From positions 80,382 to 94,629 of the forward strand of contig DEJE01000019.1 of NCBI GenBank assembly GCA_002353205.1: DNA of 14,248 nucleotides. The letters are read 5' to 3'. Every line of letters begins with the position of its first letter. The first letter of the stretch is position 1. This stretch comes from Prevotella sp. UBA2756. GTDB lineage: Bacteria; Bacteroidota; Bacteroidia; Bacteroidales; Bacteroidaceae. Below the pieces are notes generated by a model. The model did not search any database and was not told where the DNA came from. It saw only the letters and a list, made by a program, of their open reading frames with translations. A program made the translations under genes and the position numbers. Shown one piece after another: positions 7,801 through 13,391 of the stretch.

Positions 7801-8516
7801 TCAATATATCTACAATTCAGCTCAAAGAATCCACTCCCCTGAGAAACTGTCTTAAAATACAAGATATTACCCATATCATCCCCCGTACGTGTAAATTCAA
7901 CGGGTTCAGTATTATTATCGGAATAGGTTCTTACGACAGCAGAATTTATACTTCTGCTAAACGGGCTACTATTATCATTCCCAGTCTGTTTCCCAGTCTC
8001 ATGAATCGTAATACTTGAATTTATATTTGGACTATAGCTGCTACTTCCTGTGAGTCCGTTAATGTCACGCGTTAGATGGAAAGTGTATCCTGTAAAACGG
8101 TATCCCTTGGGAAGTGCGATTGTGAAATAGCCTGGGACGTTGGAATAACCCTTTGAGCCCCATGCCACAGAAATCCAGTTAGATGGATCTTCATTAGCAC
8201 CTAAGGTATGATTGAAAGTACAATTATTACCTGCGGTAAAGTGGTTAGCGTGAATAGCCAACTGACCGTCTTCTGTCAGCTGATCACTATTAGATCCGGT
8301 CATTGTAAGCGAAAGTTGGTTATGTCTCCATGTACCAAAGCTACCCAATTCCCAACCTTGGCTATAACTTTCACCTTCAGCCAAAGAGCAAATCATACTT
8401 CCGTTTTTTGGACTGATGGTCACATTCTGTGCCCAACCTTGATTCACGCCAGTAATCAGCAGGAAGAGCATGAGGAGCCACCTGCCGTGCGTTTTTGTGG
8501 TTAATTTCTTTTCCAT
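4824..8516 (-). CDS. Large surface/secreted protein with T9SS C-terminal sorting domain
   Basis: A 1230-residue protein. The signal peptide has a basic start (MEKKLTTKTHGR), a hydrophobic core (WLLMLFLLITGV) and likely cleavage after Ala29 (GWA|Q). The last ~64 residues (about 1167-1230: VTVTVFNTQGTMIAN ... GVYVVNRNKVIVK) match the T9SS type-A-like sorting domain, so it should cross the outer membrane through the type IX machinery and be released or anchored at the surface. The body is Ser/Thr/Asn-rich beta-type sequence without recognisable enzyme motifs. Residues about 940-1165 resemble the pre-CTD region common in Prevotella surface proteins (ATVVLPFTMKV, YPYMVEVTS, FYYFTKNKYVAS, VQPFRAYYV). 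The ATG at 8516 was chosen over the upstream TTG at 8528. The first ~560 codons are clearly AT-rich compared with the rest. It heads a two-gene unit with the acidic peptide. Adhesin or glycan-binding protein is the best guess; function is unknown. Confidence 0.85.
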   Translation of the reverse strand: MEKKLTTKTHGRWLLMLFLLITGVNQGWAQNVTISPKNGSMICSLAEGESYSQGWELGSFGTWRHNQLSLTMTGSNSDQLTEDGQLAIHANHFTAGNNCTFNHTLGANEDPSNWISVAWGSKGYSNVPGYFTIALPKGYRFTGYTFHLTRDINGLTGSSSYSPNINSSITIHETGKQTGNDNSSPFSRSINSAVVRTYSDNNTEPVEFTRTGDDMGNILYFKTVSQGSGFFELNCRYIELRFTADADASIGLVPSSQISQGKSLVEIPFHTGKVDLGEITPNTSHNQTRISYMYDQVSDMSANMLLYEFESTKPGTALDGTSGLVAYNKNGSITTSGEYFKFSPSSDKAEQRYVLETPVSATMSNNKENPVQFRITEATIHYSGESSNTFYITFTDDNGTKYYLTTNNGRFSTTEQTVWSIDDDGHIKSGNNYLQGTNGNVGTGSSSWADTYSIDENGNIRYERNNGRYRYLKAVPNYSWEYQGGDWVQVLSYYGYMTDSNNYTTATTEVIQDEAHSGAELYVYDKEGNTKVTIPISGKGSKPLYDLNNDAIIIGVKGGKVALVNFEVKLQALNPYIDQMTVVLSDTYKGKNIRQTRTFTADDFSVGGDTFKFYLPTGCINDPLTITFEDLYSKYGDDTYDHTNKPGTSNSRYNFVMSQHHQKFTNDNIYNDPDDEAKSGTLESARIKDDENVRTKVGIVGNQAFRFNNADELASHEGYLTEYPFTLDKYAKQTKPGKGEFVVAGFNKDDVVDAKQWQEKTFYVFTTDETRYNIAPTTATQHRFYAFYEMVVQVLCDDYKPSIEFIPIYEKTLTDNGTSQPDESPYFGVKVTGPKDKVVDSPLASDVATYKAISEAVAKGDDETVPKTLGQILYVDLSGLNGVYHSEETGTYALKSFNELKGKLARNALIFLPANSTDRYDNFAYAKKGEVAGSFQSANNIILTDKSPFYTPYTIQVDAANYATYKRLRTAASEDLVKKATVVLPFTMKVENGKHKNDTEDGFEFNLRYLKRLKTQSGTDQYGTDGVDEGTGNFVLIEGTETKANYPYMVEVTSANGSDYSFIAAQKGSNIVATPETITGESAAGLTNTGTYSGVKLPTTKSFYYFTKNKYVASKTAKERYNEIYVQPFRAYYVDPTAGSKLSMFEIVYDEIDEDEGLVTDITTARARGPLTVVTGKGFMTLTAAEDVTVTVFNTQGTMIANTMLKAGERHYISVPAGVYVVNRNKVIVK

Positions 8517-8582
8517 AATCGTATTCAATTTTGTTGTTTTTTGCGATTTAAATCTCTTAAAATAAAAGTTTTAGACTAATAA

Positions 8583-8594
8583 AATATCGATATT
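8583..8594. promoter_or_regulatory. 12-bp perfect palindrome in the cargo-gene leader
   Basis: AATATCGATATT is fully self-complementary and sits about 10-20 bp downstream of the predicted start of transcription of the T9SS cargo gene. The position would suit a repressor site, but the sequence is AT-rich and could arise by chance. Confidence 0.35.
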
Positions 8595-8610
8595 ATCACA
8601 TTATTGTGTG

Positions 8611-8618
8611 CAAAAGTA
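8611..8618 (-). promoter_or_regulatory. Bacteroidetes -7 promoter element of the T9SS cargo gene
   Basis: On the minus strand this reads TACTTTTG, an exact TAnnTTTG. No TTTG is seen at the -33 position, so the promoter is half-consensus. It predicts a leader of about 85-90 nt before the ATG at 8516, AT-rich as is usual in this group. Confidence 0.6.
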
Positions 8619-8902
8619 CGAAAAAAGATTGGAAGTATAACGAATGTTAATGTTAAGAATGCAAAAATCTGTCCATTCTACATAAAATTCTGTCAGCGAC
8701 AAAGGGTGATGAAGCTGCGAATATCGACGATATATGATTTTTTCCTGACAAATGAAAGAACGGAAGAAAAAGGAACTTAACTGCTGTTTTCTTTCGGGTT
8801 CATCGCGAATAAATGGCTCTCAGGCAAGAAAAAGCGCGGTGATTATCCTGTTTAGATAATTGAATCATCAGGCTGGAAACAGTTTTCGACCTGTTCGGTT
8901 GA

Positions 8903-8957
8903 AATATTTTTCCCATTTTTGAAAATATTCATGTAACAGCTGAACTTTTGTTACATG
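8903..8957. promoter_or_regulatory. Two adjacent hairpins in the 600-bp intergenic region
   Basis: The first has an 8-bp stem (AATATTTT 8903-8910 with AAAATATT 8922-8929). The second begins at the next base, with a perfect 9-bp stem, CATGTAACA (8930-8938) and TGTTACATG (8949-8957), around a 10-nt loop. They lie about 300 bp upstream of the cargo-gene promoter and about 170 bp downstream of the flavodiiron gene. They could be an operator or 3' RNA structures. Otherwise 8620-9010 shows no gene. Confidence 0.4.
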
Positions 8958-9015
8958 GCTAGGAGGGGGTCTAGGTATTATAAATTAGTAACTGCTCAGC
9001 ACACACATTCTTAAA

Positions 9016-9109
9016 CAAAAATCTTCAAAAATCAAACACAAATCTTTCCTTTTAGCCTTATCCTAACAGCGCAGGAAAAACATTTTTGTGAGATTTTTGA
9101 AGATTTTTG
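9016..9109 (-). repeat. 94-bp palindromic element, copy A (3' of the flavodiiron gene)
   Basis: The ends form a perfect 18-bp inverted repeat (9016-9033 with 9092-9109). Read on the minus strand the 94 bases match copy B (13987-14080) at about 88 of 94 positions, with equal length. Outer sequence to the left (around 8994-9015, GCTCAGCAC and ATTC) resembles the ends of copy B; the other outer end is lost or different. The element begins 21 bp after the flavodiiron stop codon, in the same orientation relative to that gene as copy B has to the NUDIX gene. It has no coding capacity and looks like a MITE or REP-type dispersed repeat. Confidence 0.85.
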
Positions 9110-9130
9110 TCTATTGGTTAGGAGGAGGGC

Positions 9131-10330
9131 TTAAGTGGTCAGTTTGGCAGCCATATCGCGTCCGAGGGTTTCGCAGGCGGCGAAGGTCTCGGGGGTGAGG
9201 GCCTGCTTGATCTCCACGGGCGTTCCGACGGCCTCGAAGTGCAGTTTTTCCTCATTCCATCGAGCTATCTCGCCCACGGCCTTGCTGGCCCAGCTGAACG
9301 ATCCGAACCACCCGAGGAGGTGGTTACCCTTGATATCTTTGCCCGCCAGTTCCGACAGCAGCACGTCCATCTCGTGGTAGAGGGCGGTGTTGTAGGTGGG
9401 TGCTCCGACGATGAGACCGCGGTAGCGGAACACGTCGCGTATGATATAGGAGTGGTGCGTCTGCGACACGTTGTACATCACGATGTTCTTCACCCCGGCC
9501 TGCGATGCCGCGCGAGCGATGACCTCGGCAGCGCGCTCGGTGTTGCCGTACATCGTGCCGTAGCAGATGACGAGTCCGGGCTCCGTCTCGTAGCGGCTCA
9601 GACGGTCGTACATGTCGACCACCTTACCGATGAATTCGTGCCAAACGGGTCCGTGGGTGGCGCAGATATAGTCGAGCTTCACGCCGGCCAACTTCTTCAG
9701 CGCGTTCTGCACCGGCGTGCCGTATTTGCCCACGATGTTGGAATAGTAGCGCACCATTTCGAGCCAGAACGTGTCGCAGTTGATCTCGGCATCGATGACG
9801 CCGCCGTTGAGGGCGCCGAAGCATCCGAAGGCGTCGCCCGAGAAGAGCACGGTGCCCCCCTCGGTGCGTGATGTTGCCAGCGTCATCATGGTCTCGGGCC
9901 AGTGCACCATGGGAGTGAGGACGAAGCTGAGCGTGTAGTCGCCGAGCTCGATGGAATCGCCGTTTTTCACCTCCATCGTGCCCTCTTCCACGCCGTAGAA
10001 GCCTGCCATCATGCCGAAGGTCTTCTTGTTGCCCACGATCTTGATGTCGGGGTAGTATTTCTTGATGAGAGCGATCGACCCGCTGTGGTCGGGCTCCATG
10101 TGGTTCACCACGAGGTAGTCGATGGGTTTGTCGCCGAGCACCTCCTGAATGTTCTTCAGGAAGGGCATGAAGAAGTCCACCTCTACGGTGTCGATGAGGC
10201 ACACCTTATCATCGTTGATGAGATACGAGTTGTAGGACACGCCGTTGGGGAGCGGCCACAGTCCCTCGAAGAGACTCTTGTTTCGGTCGTTGACGCCTAC
10301 GTAACAGATTTTGTTTGTGATTTCGATCAT
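9131..10330 (-). CDS. Flavodiiron protein (A-type flavoprotein, oxygen/NO reductase)
   Basis: A 399-residue cytoplasmic enzyme with the usual two domains. The N-terminal metallo-beta-lactamase-like domain (about 1-245) shows the diiron ligands: His77, Glu79, Asp81 in NHMEPDHSG, His143 in MVHWPE, Asp166 in FSGDAFG and His226 in ATHGP. The C-terminal flavodoxin domain (about 250-399) has the FMN phosphate loop YGTMYGNTE (258-266) and GAPTYN (309-314). The length fits the basic class without a fused rubredoxin or reductase domain, so a separate electron donor is needed. The family reduces oxygen to water and/or NO to N2O with electrons usually from rubredoxin, protecting anaerobes; which substrate dominates cannot be read from sequence. 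It lies 9 bp behind the PfkB kinase gene and is probably co-transcribed with it. There is no Shine-Dalgarno sequence. Copy A of the 94-bp repeat follows its stop. Confidence 0.95.
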   Translation of the reverse strand: MIEITNKICYVGVNDRNKSLFEGLWPLPNGVSYNSYLINDDKVCLIDTVEVDFFMPFLKNIQEVLGDKPIDYLVVNHMEPDHSGSIALIKKYYPDIKIVGNKKTFGMMAGFYGVEEGTMEVKNGDSIELGDYTLSFVLTPMVHWPETMMTLATSRTEGGTVLFSGDAFGCFGALNGGVIDAEINCDTFWLEMVRYYSNIVGKYGTPVQNALKKLAGVKLDYICATHGPVWHEFIGKVVDMYDRLSRYETEPGLVICYGTMYGNTERAAEVIARAASQAGVKNIVMYNVSQTHHSYIIRDVFRYRGLIVGAPTYNTALYHEMDVLLSELAGKDIKGNHLLGWFGSFSWASKAVGEIARWNEEKLHFEAVGTPVEIKQALTPETFAACETLGRDMAAKLTT

Positions 10331-10339
10331 GGTTTTTCT

Positions 10340-11296
10340 CTATTGTTGTTGATTGTTGATGTCGTTGAGGGCGTCGCGCATCTGCCGTCCGAAGTCGTGG
10401 CCGATGCTGTTGCTGATGCTCTTGCAGCAGTCGGCCGAGAAGAGCTGTGCGCAGCTGATGATGCTGTCCCACTGCTCCTCGGTGAGCCCGCGGTCGATGA
10501 CCTCGCGCGTGATGCCGTGCTTCACCATGCCGTAGACGAGCCCTGCGTTGAAGTTGTCGCCGGCTCCGATGGTGCTCACGGTCTCCGTCTCCACGATGGG
10601 GTAGTCTTTGCGCAGCTCCTTGGAGCAGAGGGCCACGGGCTGTGCCCCTCGTGTGTAGATGAACTTCTTGCAGTAGAAGGATATTTCGGCGTTGTACACC
10701 TTGTCGGCGTCGGTCTTGCGGAAGAGCACGTCGAAGTCTTCCTGCGACCCGCGCACGATGTCGGCCAGCTCGAGGTTCTCCAGCAGGTTGGGCGTGATCT
10801 TCATCACGTCGTTACGGTGGGCGGCGCGGAAGTTGACGTCGTAGTAGAGGATGGCCCCCTTGGCGCGCGCATACTCGAGGAATCCATGCACCTGCGGCCG
10901 GATGACAGGGTTGACGGCGTAGAAGGAGCCGTACATCACGATGTCGTCGGGTTGTATGTCGGGGTATACGAAGTCGAGCTGGTCGCGCGGGTGGTCTTTG
11001 TAGAAGAGGTACTCGGCGTCGTTGTTGTCGTCGAGGAATGCGAGCGAGATGGGCGACTTGGAGTCGGGGAACACGTTGATGTTGTCGGCGTTGACGCCGT
11101 TGTCGTTGAGGAACTTGATGATCTCGCGGCCCACGCGGTCGTTGCCCGTCTCGCTGATGAAGGCGGCGCTGATGCCTGCCCTTCCGAGCGAGATGACGCC
11201 GTTGAACACGCTGCCTCCGGGCACTGCCCCGATGGGCTGCCCGTTCTTGAAGATGATGTCGAGCACCGTCTCGCCGATGCCTATTACCTTGCGCAT
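10340..11296 (-). CDS. PfkB-family carbohydrate kinase (fructokinase-like)
   Basis: A 318-residue cytoplasmic sugar kinase of the ribokinase/PfkB family, which transfers phosphate from ATP to a sugar or related alcohol. The N-terminal part has GETVLDI (8-14) and the substrate-binding block PGGSVFNGVISLGRAG (26-41). The second family signature, STIGAGDNFNAG (241-252), carries the anion hole and the catalytic base Asp247. YYDVNFRAAHR (151-161) is also typical, as in fructokinases. Substrate is not certain: fructose is the likeliest, with 2-keto-3-deoxygluconate or ribose alternatives. The start is the ATG at 11296; the frame stays open to a TTG at 11323, but that lies inside the promoter. It has a good Bacteroidetes promoter with a leader of about 20 nt and is followed after 9 bp by the flavodiiron gene. 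Confidence 0.9.
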   Translation of the reverse strand: MRKVIGIGETVLDIIFKNGQPIGAVPGGSVFNGVISLGRAGISAAFISETGNDRVGREIIKFLNDNGVNADNINVFPDSKSPISLAFLDDNNDAEYLFYKDHPRDQLDFVYPDIQPDDIVMYGSFYAVNPVIRPQVHGFLEYARAKGAILYYDVNFRAAHRNDVMKITPNLLENLELADIVRGSQEDFDVLFRKTDADKVYNAEISFYCKKFIYTRGAQPVALCSKELRKDYPIVETETVSTIGAGDNFNAGLVYGMVKHGITREVIDRGLTEEQWDSIISCAQLFSADCCKSISNSIGHDFGRQMRDALNDINNQQQ

Positions 11297-11320
11297 GATG
11301 ACAGTTTTAGAATTTCCGTG

Positions 11321-11352
11321 CAAACTTACACAAAAAAACGGAGATTAGCAAA
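11321..11352 (-). promoter_or_regulatory. Bacteroidetes promoter of the kinase-flavodiiron unit
   Basis: On the minus strand TTTG (11349-11352), a 20-bp spacer and TAAGTTTG (11321-11328) match the consensus at both elements. Transcription would begin near 11314-11317. Confidence 0.8.
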
Positions 11353-11372
11353 GGGGGCCTTTTCTTTTTAAA

Positions 11373-11446
11373 TATATTTGGGAATTCCTTTTTTCAGCGC
11401 TGCCCACGCGCTGCTTCTGCCCTACCGGGGGAGCGTGGCGGCGCTG
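11373..11446 (+). promoter_or_regulatory. Orphan plus-strand -7 element followed by a GC-rich hairpin
   Basis: TATATTTG at 11373-11380 is an exact -7 consensus on the plus strand, but no TTTG stands at -33 and no gene starts for almost 400 bp. Directly downstream an imperfect GC-rich inverted repeat (arms about 11395-11409 and 11433-11446) could fold in RNA. This could be the start of a small RNA or of a long esterase leader, or may be chance. Confidence 0.3.
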
Positions 11447-11530
11447 CAATATAATTGATATTGCGGTGCCATTCAATTAGGATTGCCGCGCAATATCAAT
11501 TGAATGGCCGTGCAAATTAATTGAAATTGC
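11446..11530. repeat. Four near-palindromic 19-mers with exact 22-bp period
   Basis: Units start at 11446, 11468, 11490 and 11512: GCAATATAATTGATATTGC, GCCATTCAATTAGGATTGC, GCAATATCAATTGAATGGC and GCAAATTAATTGAAATTGC. Each is 19 bp, begins and ends with GC, is roughly self-complementary around a central AATT, and is followed by a 3-bp spacer (GGT, CGC, CGT). Units 2 and 3 are also close inverted copies of each other (15 of 18 positions). A 22-bp period is about two helical turns, so all units face the same side of the DNA. The array lies between two divergent genes, about 94 bp upstream of the kinase -33 element and about 175 bp upstream of the esterase -33 element. It reads best as an array of binding sites for a dimeric protein. 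The rest of the gap (11531-11705) shows no gene or clear signal. Confidence 0.85.
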
Positions 11531-11705
11531 AACAGGAAAAGGATTCCACGGCGACGGAGATAGGGCTTCGCGGCGGGCCAGAAAGAGGCTGCCGGCAGCA
11601 CCGAAGGGCCATTGCGAAGGGGCAGGAAGAGAGTTTCGGAGGGCAGGAAAAGACGTGGCGAGGCGGGCTTTCTGTACGTTTTTTGAAAAAAACCGCGCCA
11701 TAGTG

Positions 11706-11736
11706 TTGGTGGGAAAGCGTTTTTTTCGTAATATTG
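11706..11736 (+). promoter_or_regulatory. Probable promoter of the esterase gene
   Basis: TTGG at 11706-11709, a 19-bp spacer and TAATATTG at 11729-11736 match the Bacteroidetes consensus with one mismatch in each element. The leader would be about 20 nt to the ATG at 11763. Confidence 0.55.
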
Positions 11737-11762
11737 CAGTGCAATTTCAAACTATCAACAAC

Positions 11763-13214
11763 ATGAAGAAAAAGATTCTTATGATTTCGTTGCTTGCCGC
11801 CGTGGTGCTCGGCGCGCAGGCTAAGGTGCGTCTGCCCCACGTTCTGGGCGACAACATGGTGCTGCAACAGCAGAGCGATGCCCGTCTGTGGGGCTGGGCG
11901 AAGGCCGGACGGACGGTGAAGGTGACCGTGTCGTGGAGCAAGGACGTGTATACGGCGAAGGCCGGTAGCGACGGTCGCTGGCTCCTGACGGTGAAGACGC
12001 CCGCAGCGAGCTACGACCCGCTGACGATCACCTTCGACGACGGCGACAAGGTGACGCTGAAGAACGTCCTCTCGGGCGAGGTGTGGGTGTGTGCGGGGCA
12101 GAGCAACATGGAGATGCCTGTGAAAGGCTTCGGCAACTGTCCTGTGGAGGGCTATAACGACGAGGTGGTGAACGCCCGTACCTACCGCGGCATCCACTAC
12201 GTGAAGATTCCGAGCATCATGCGCATGGAGCCTCAGGAAGATGCCGACTGCCACTGGGAGGAGGTGAGCCCGCAGACGGTGGGCGAGGCTTCGGCCACGG
12301 GCTACTTCTTCGCACAGGTGGTGAACAAGGCGCTCGACGTGCCCGTGGGCCTGATCATGGCCAACAAGGGCGGTTCGCGCGTGGAGAGCTGGCTGACGAA
12401 GGAGAACCTGGAGAAGTATACGAAGGAGCCTACCGACTCGGCCGGCATCGTGGCCTTCAAGCCCGAGTGGGACTACCACCGCGCCATGCTGTGGGGCAAC
12501 GGCACGTTCAACCCCATCCTGAAATACACGGTGAAGGGCATCCTCTACTATCAGGGCTGCTCGAACGTGGGCGATCCCGGCGACCAATACTCTGAGCGCA
12601 TGGCCCTGCTGGTGAAGCAGTGGCGCGAGCAGTTCGCCCTGGGCCAGATACCGTTCTACTTCGTGGAGATAGCTCCTTACTTCTACGACGACGTGAACGG
12701 CGACTGGGGTGCCCGTCTGCGCGAACAGCAGTACAAGGCGTCGAAGATCATCCCCAACAGCGGTCTGGTGTGCACCAACGACCTCGTCTATCCCTACGAG
12801 ACGACGCAAATCCACCCCGCACAGAAGCGCGGCGTGGGCCGTCGGCTGGCCTTCCTGGCTCTCAACAAGACCTACGGCATGGACAAGGTGGGGTGCATGA
12901 GCCCGTCGTTCAAGGACATGCGCATCGTGGGCGACACCATCCATATCCACCTGGCCAACGACCTCGGCGCCATCAGTCGGTTCGAGGACATCCAGGGCTT
13001 CGAGGTGGCTGGCGACGACAAGGTGTTCCACCCGGCCAAGGCGGAGCATTTCTGGCAGCCGGGGGGCGGCTACTGGGACGAGACGATCCGCATCACGTGT
13101 CCTGAGGTGGCGAAGCCTGTGGCCGTGCGCTACTGCTTCAAGAACTTCCAGCTCGGCAACCTGAAGAACGCTGCCGGCCTGCCTCTGTTCCCCTTCCGCA
13201 CCGACAACTGGTGA
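11763..13214 (+). CDS. Exported SGNH esterase, sialate O-acetylesterase-like
   Basis: A 483-residue protein with a signal peptide (MKKKILMISLLAAVVLGAQA, cleaved before Lys21). An N-terminal beta domain (about 21-105, LPHVLGDNMVLQQQ) is typical of Bacteroidetes members. The catalytic domain has WVCAGQSNMEMP with the nucleophile Ser114, and TTQIHPAQKRGVG with the catalytic His351. The family removes O-acetyl groups from sialic acids, and related members act on acetylated plant xylan or pectin sugars, so the substrate is open. The family block usually read as WYQGE(S/T)N is YYQGCSN here (263-269), with Cys266 where Glu is common. The start at 11763 gives a proper signal peptide; the frame extends upstream to 11655 only through non-family sequence. 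It has its own likely promoter. The NUDIX gene follows after 177 bp of repeats. Confidence 0.88.
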   Translation: MKKKILMISLLAAVVLGAQAKVRLPHVLGDNMVLQQQSDARLWGWAKAGRTVKVTVSWSKDVYTAKAGSDGRWLLTVKTPAASYDPLTITFDDGDKVTLKNVLSGEVWVCAGQSNMEMPVKGFGNCPVEGYNDEVVNARTYRGIHYVKIPSIMRMEPQEDADCHWEEVSPQTVGEASATGYFFAQVVNKALDVPVGLIMANKGGSRVESWLTKENLEKYTKEPTDSAGIVAFKPEWDYHRAMLWGNGTFNPILKYTVKGILYYQGCSNVGDPGDQYSERMALLVKQWREQFALGQIPFYFVEIAPYFYDDVNGDWGARLREQQYKASKIIPNSGLVCTNDLVYPYETTQIHPAQKRGVGRRLAFLALNKTYGMDKVGCMSPSFKDMRIVGDTIHIHLANDLGAISRFEDIQGFEVAGDDKVFHPAKAEHFWQPGGGYWDETIRITCPEVAKPVAVRYCFKNFQLGNLKNAAGLPLFPFRTDNW

Positions 13215-13226
13215 TTTTTTAGTTCA

Positions 13227-13314
13227 TAGTTCTTCGCAAGCGAAGCGAGCGAAGCTCGAAACATAGTGCTTAGTTCTTCGCAAGCGAAGCGAGCAAAGCT
13301 CGAAACATAGTGCA
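13227..13314 (+). repeat. Two tandem 44-bp repeats, each with two hairpins
   Basis: Units 13227-13270 and 13271-13314 differ at only two positions, and a degenerate third copy begins at 13315. Each unit holds a hairpin CTTCGC-AA-GCGAAG (13232-13245 and 13276-13289) directly followed by CGAGC-loop-GCTCG (13246-13258 and 13290-13302). The second loop changes from GAA to AAA while both stems stay intact. The repeat lies between the esterase stop (13214) and the NUDIX start. It resembles dispersed intergenic hairpin repeats common in Bacteroidetes and may end or protect the esterase mRNA. Confidence 0.85.
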
Positions 13315-13356
13315 TAGTTCATAGTTATTGCTTCGCAAGTGGCGCGGCATTCATTA

Positions 13357-13383
13357 TTCATCAAGTATCGCGTGATGAAGGAG
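13357..13383 (+). promoter_or_regulatory. Shine-Dalgarno sequence of the NUDIX gene, partly inside a hairpin
   Basis: GAAGGAG at 13377-13383 is a good Shine-Dalgarno sequence 8 nt before the ATG at 13392. The inverted repeat TTCATCA (13357-13363) and TGATGAA (13373-13379) forms a 7-bp hairpin whose right arm overlaps the first bases of it. This could moderate translation; the regulatory role is inference. No promoter is evident between 13215 and 13391. Confidence 0.5.
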
Positions 13384-13391
13384 TTAAAACC

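Noticed and set aside
8517..8528. Upstream TTG start (8528) giving four extra residues to the T9SS cargo protein
   Set aside because: The ATG at 8516 gives a standard signal peptide directly; TTG starts are rare and there is no ribosome-binding signal to favour it.
11297..11323. Upstream TTG start (11323) for the kinase
   Set aside because: It lies inside the -7 promoter element, upstream of the expected transcription start, and the added residues are not part of the PfkB fold.
9902..11371. Long open frame (489 codons) on the plus strand
   Set aside because: It runs antisense to the kinase and flavodiiron genes, both with complete family motifs; its Val/Glu/His-rich product fits no family and results from high GC at the third codon positions of the true genes.
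11446..11530. CRISPR array for the 22-bp repeats
   Set aside because: Spacers are only 3 bp, the units are not identical, and no cas gene is near.
11521..11703. Possible small protein in the 466-bp gap
   Set aside because: The 60-codon frame starts with TTG in the last 22-bp repeat, has no Shine-Dalgarno sequence and a Lys/Arg/Gly/Glu-rich composition expected of non-coding GC-rich DNA.
11517..13049. Long open frame (510 codons) on the minus strand
   Set aside because: Antisense shadow of the esterase gene, whose signal peptide and catalytic motifs are clear. The His/Arg/Leu-rich product has no recognisable domain.
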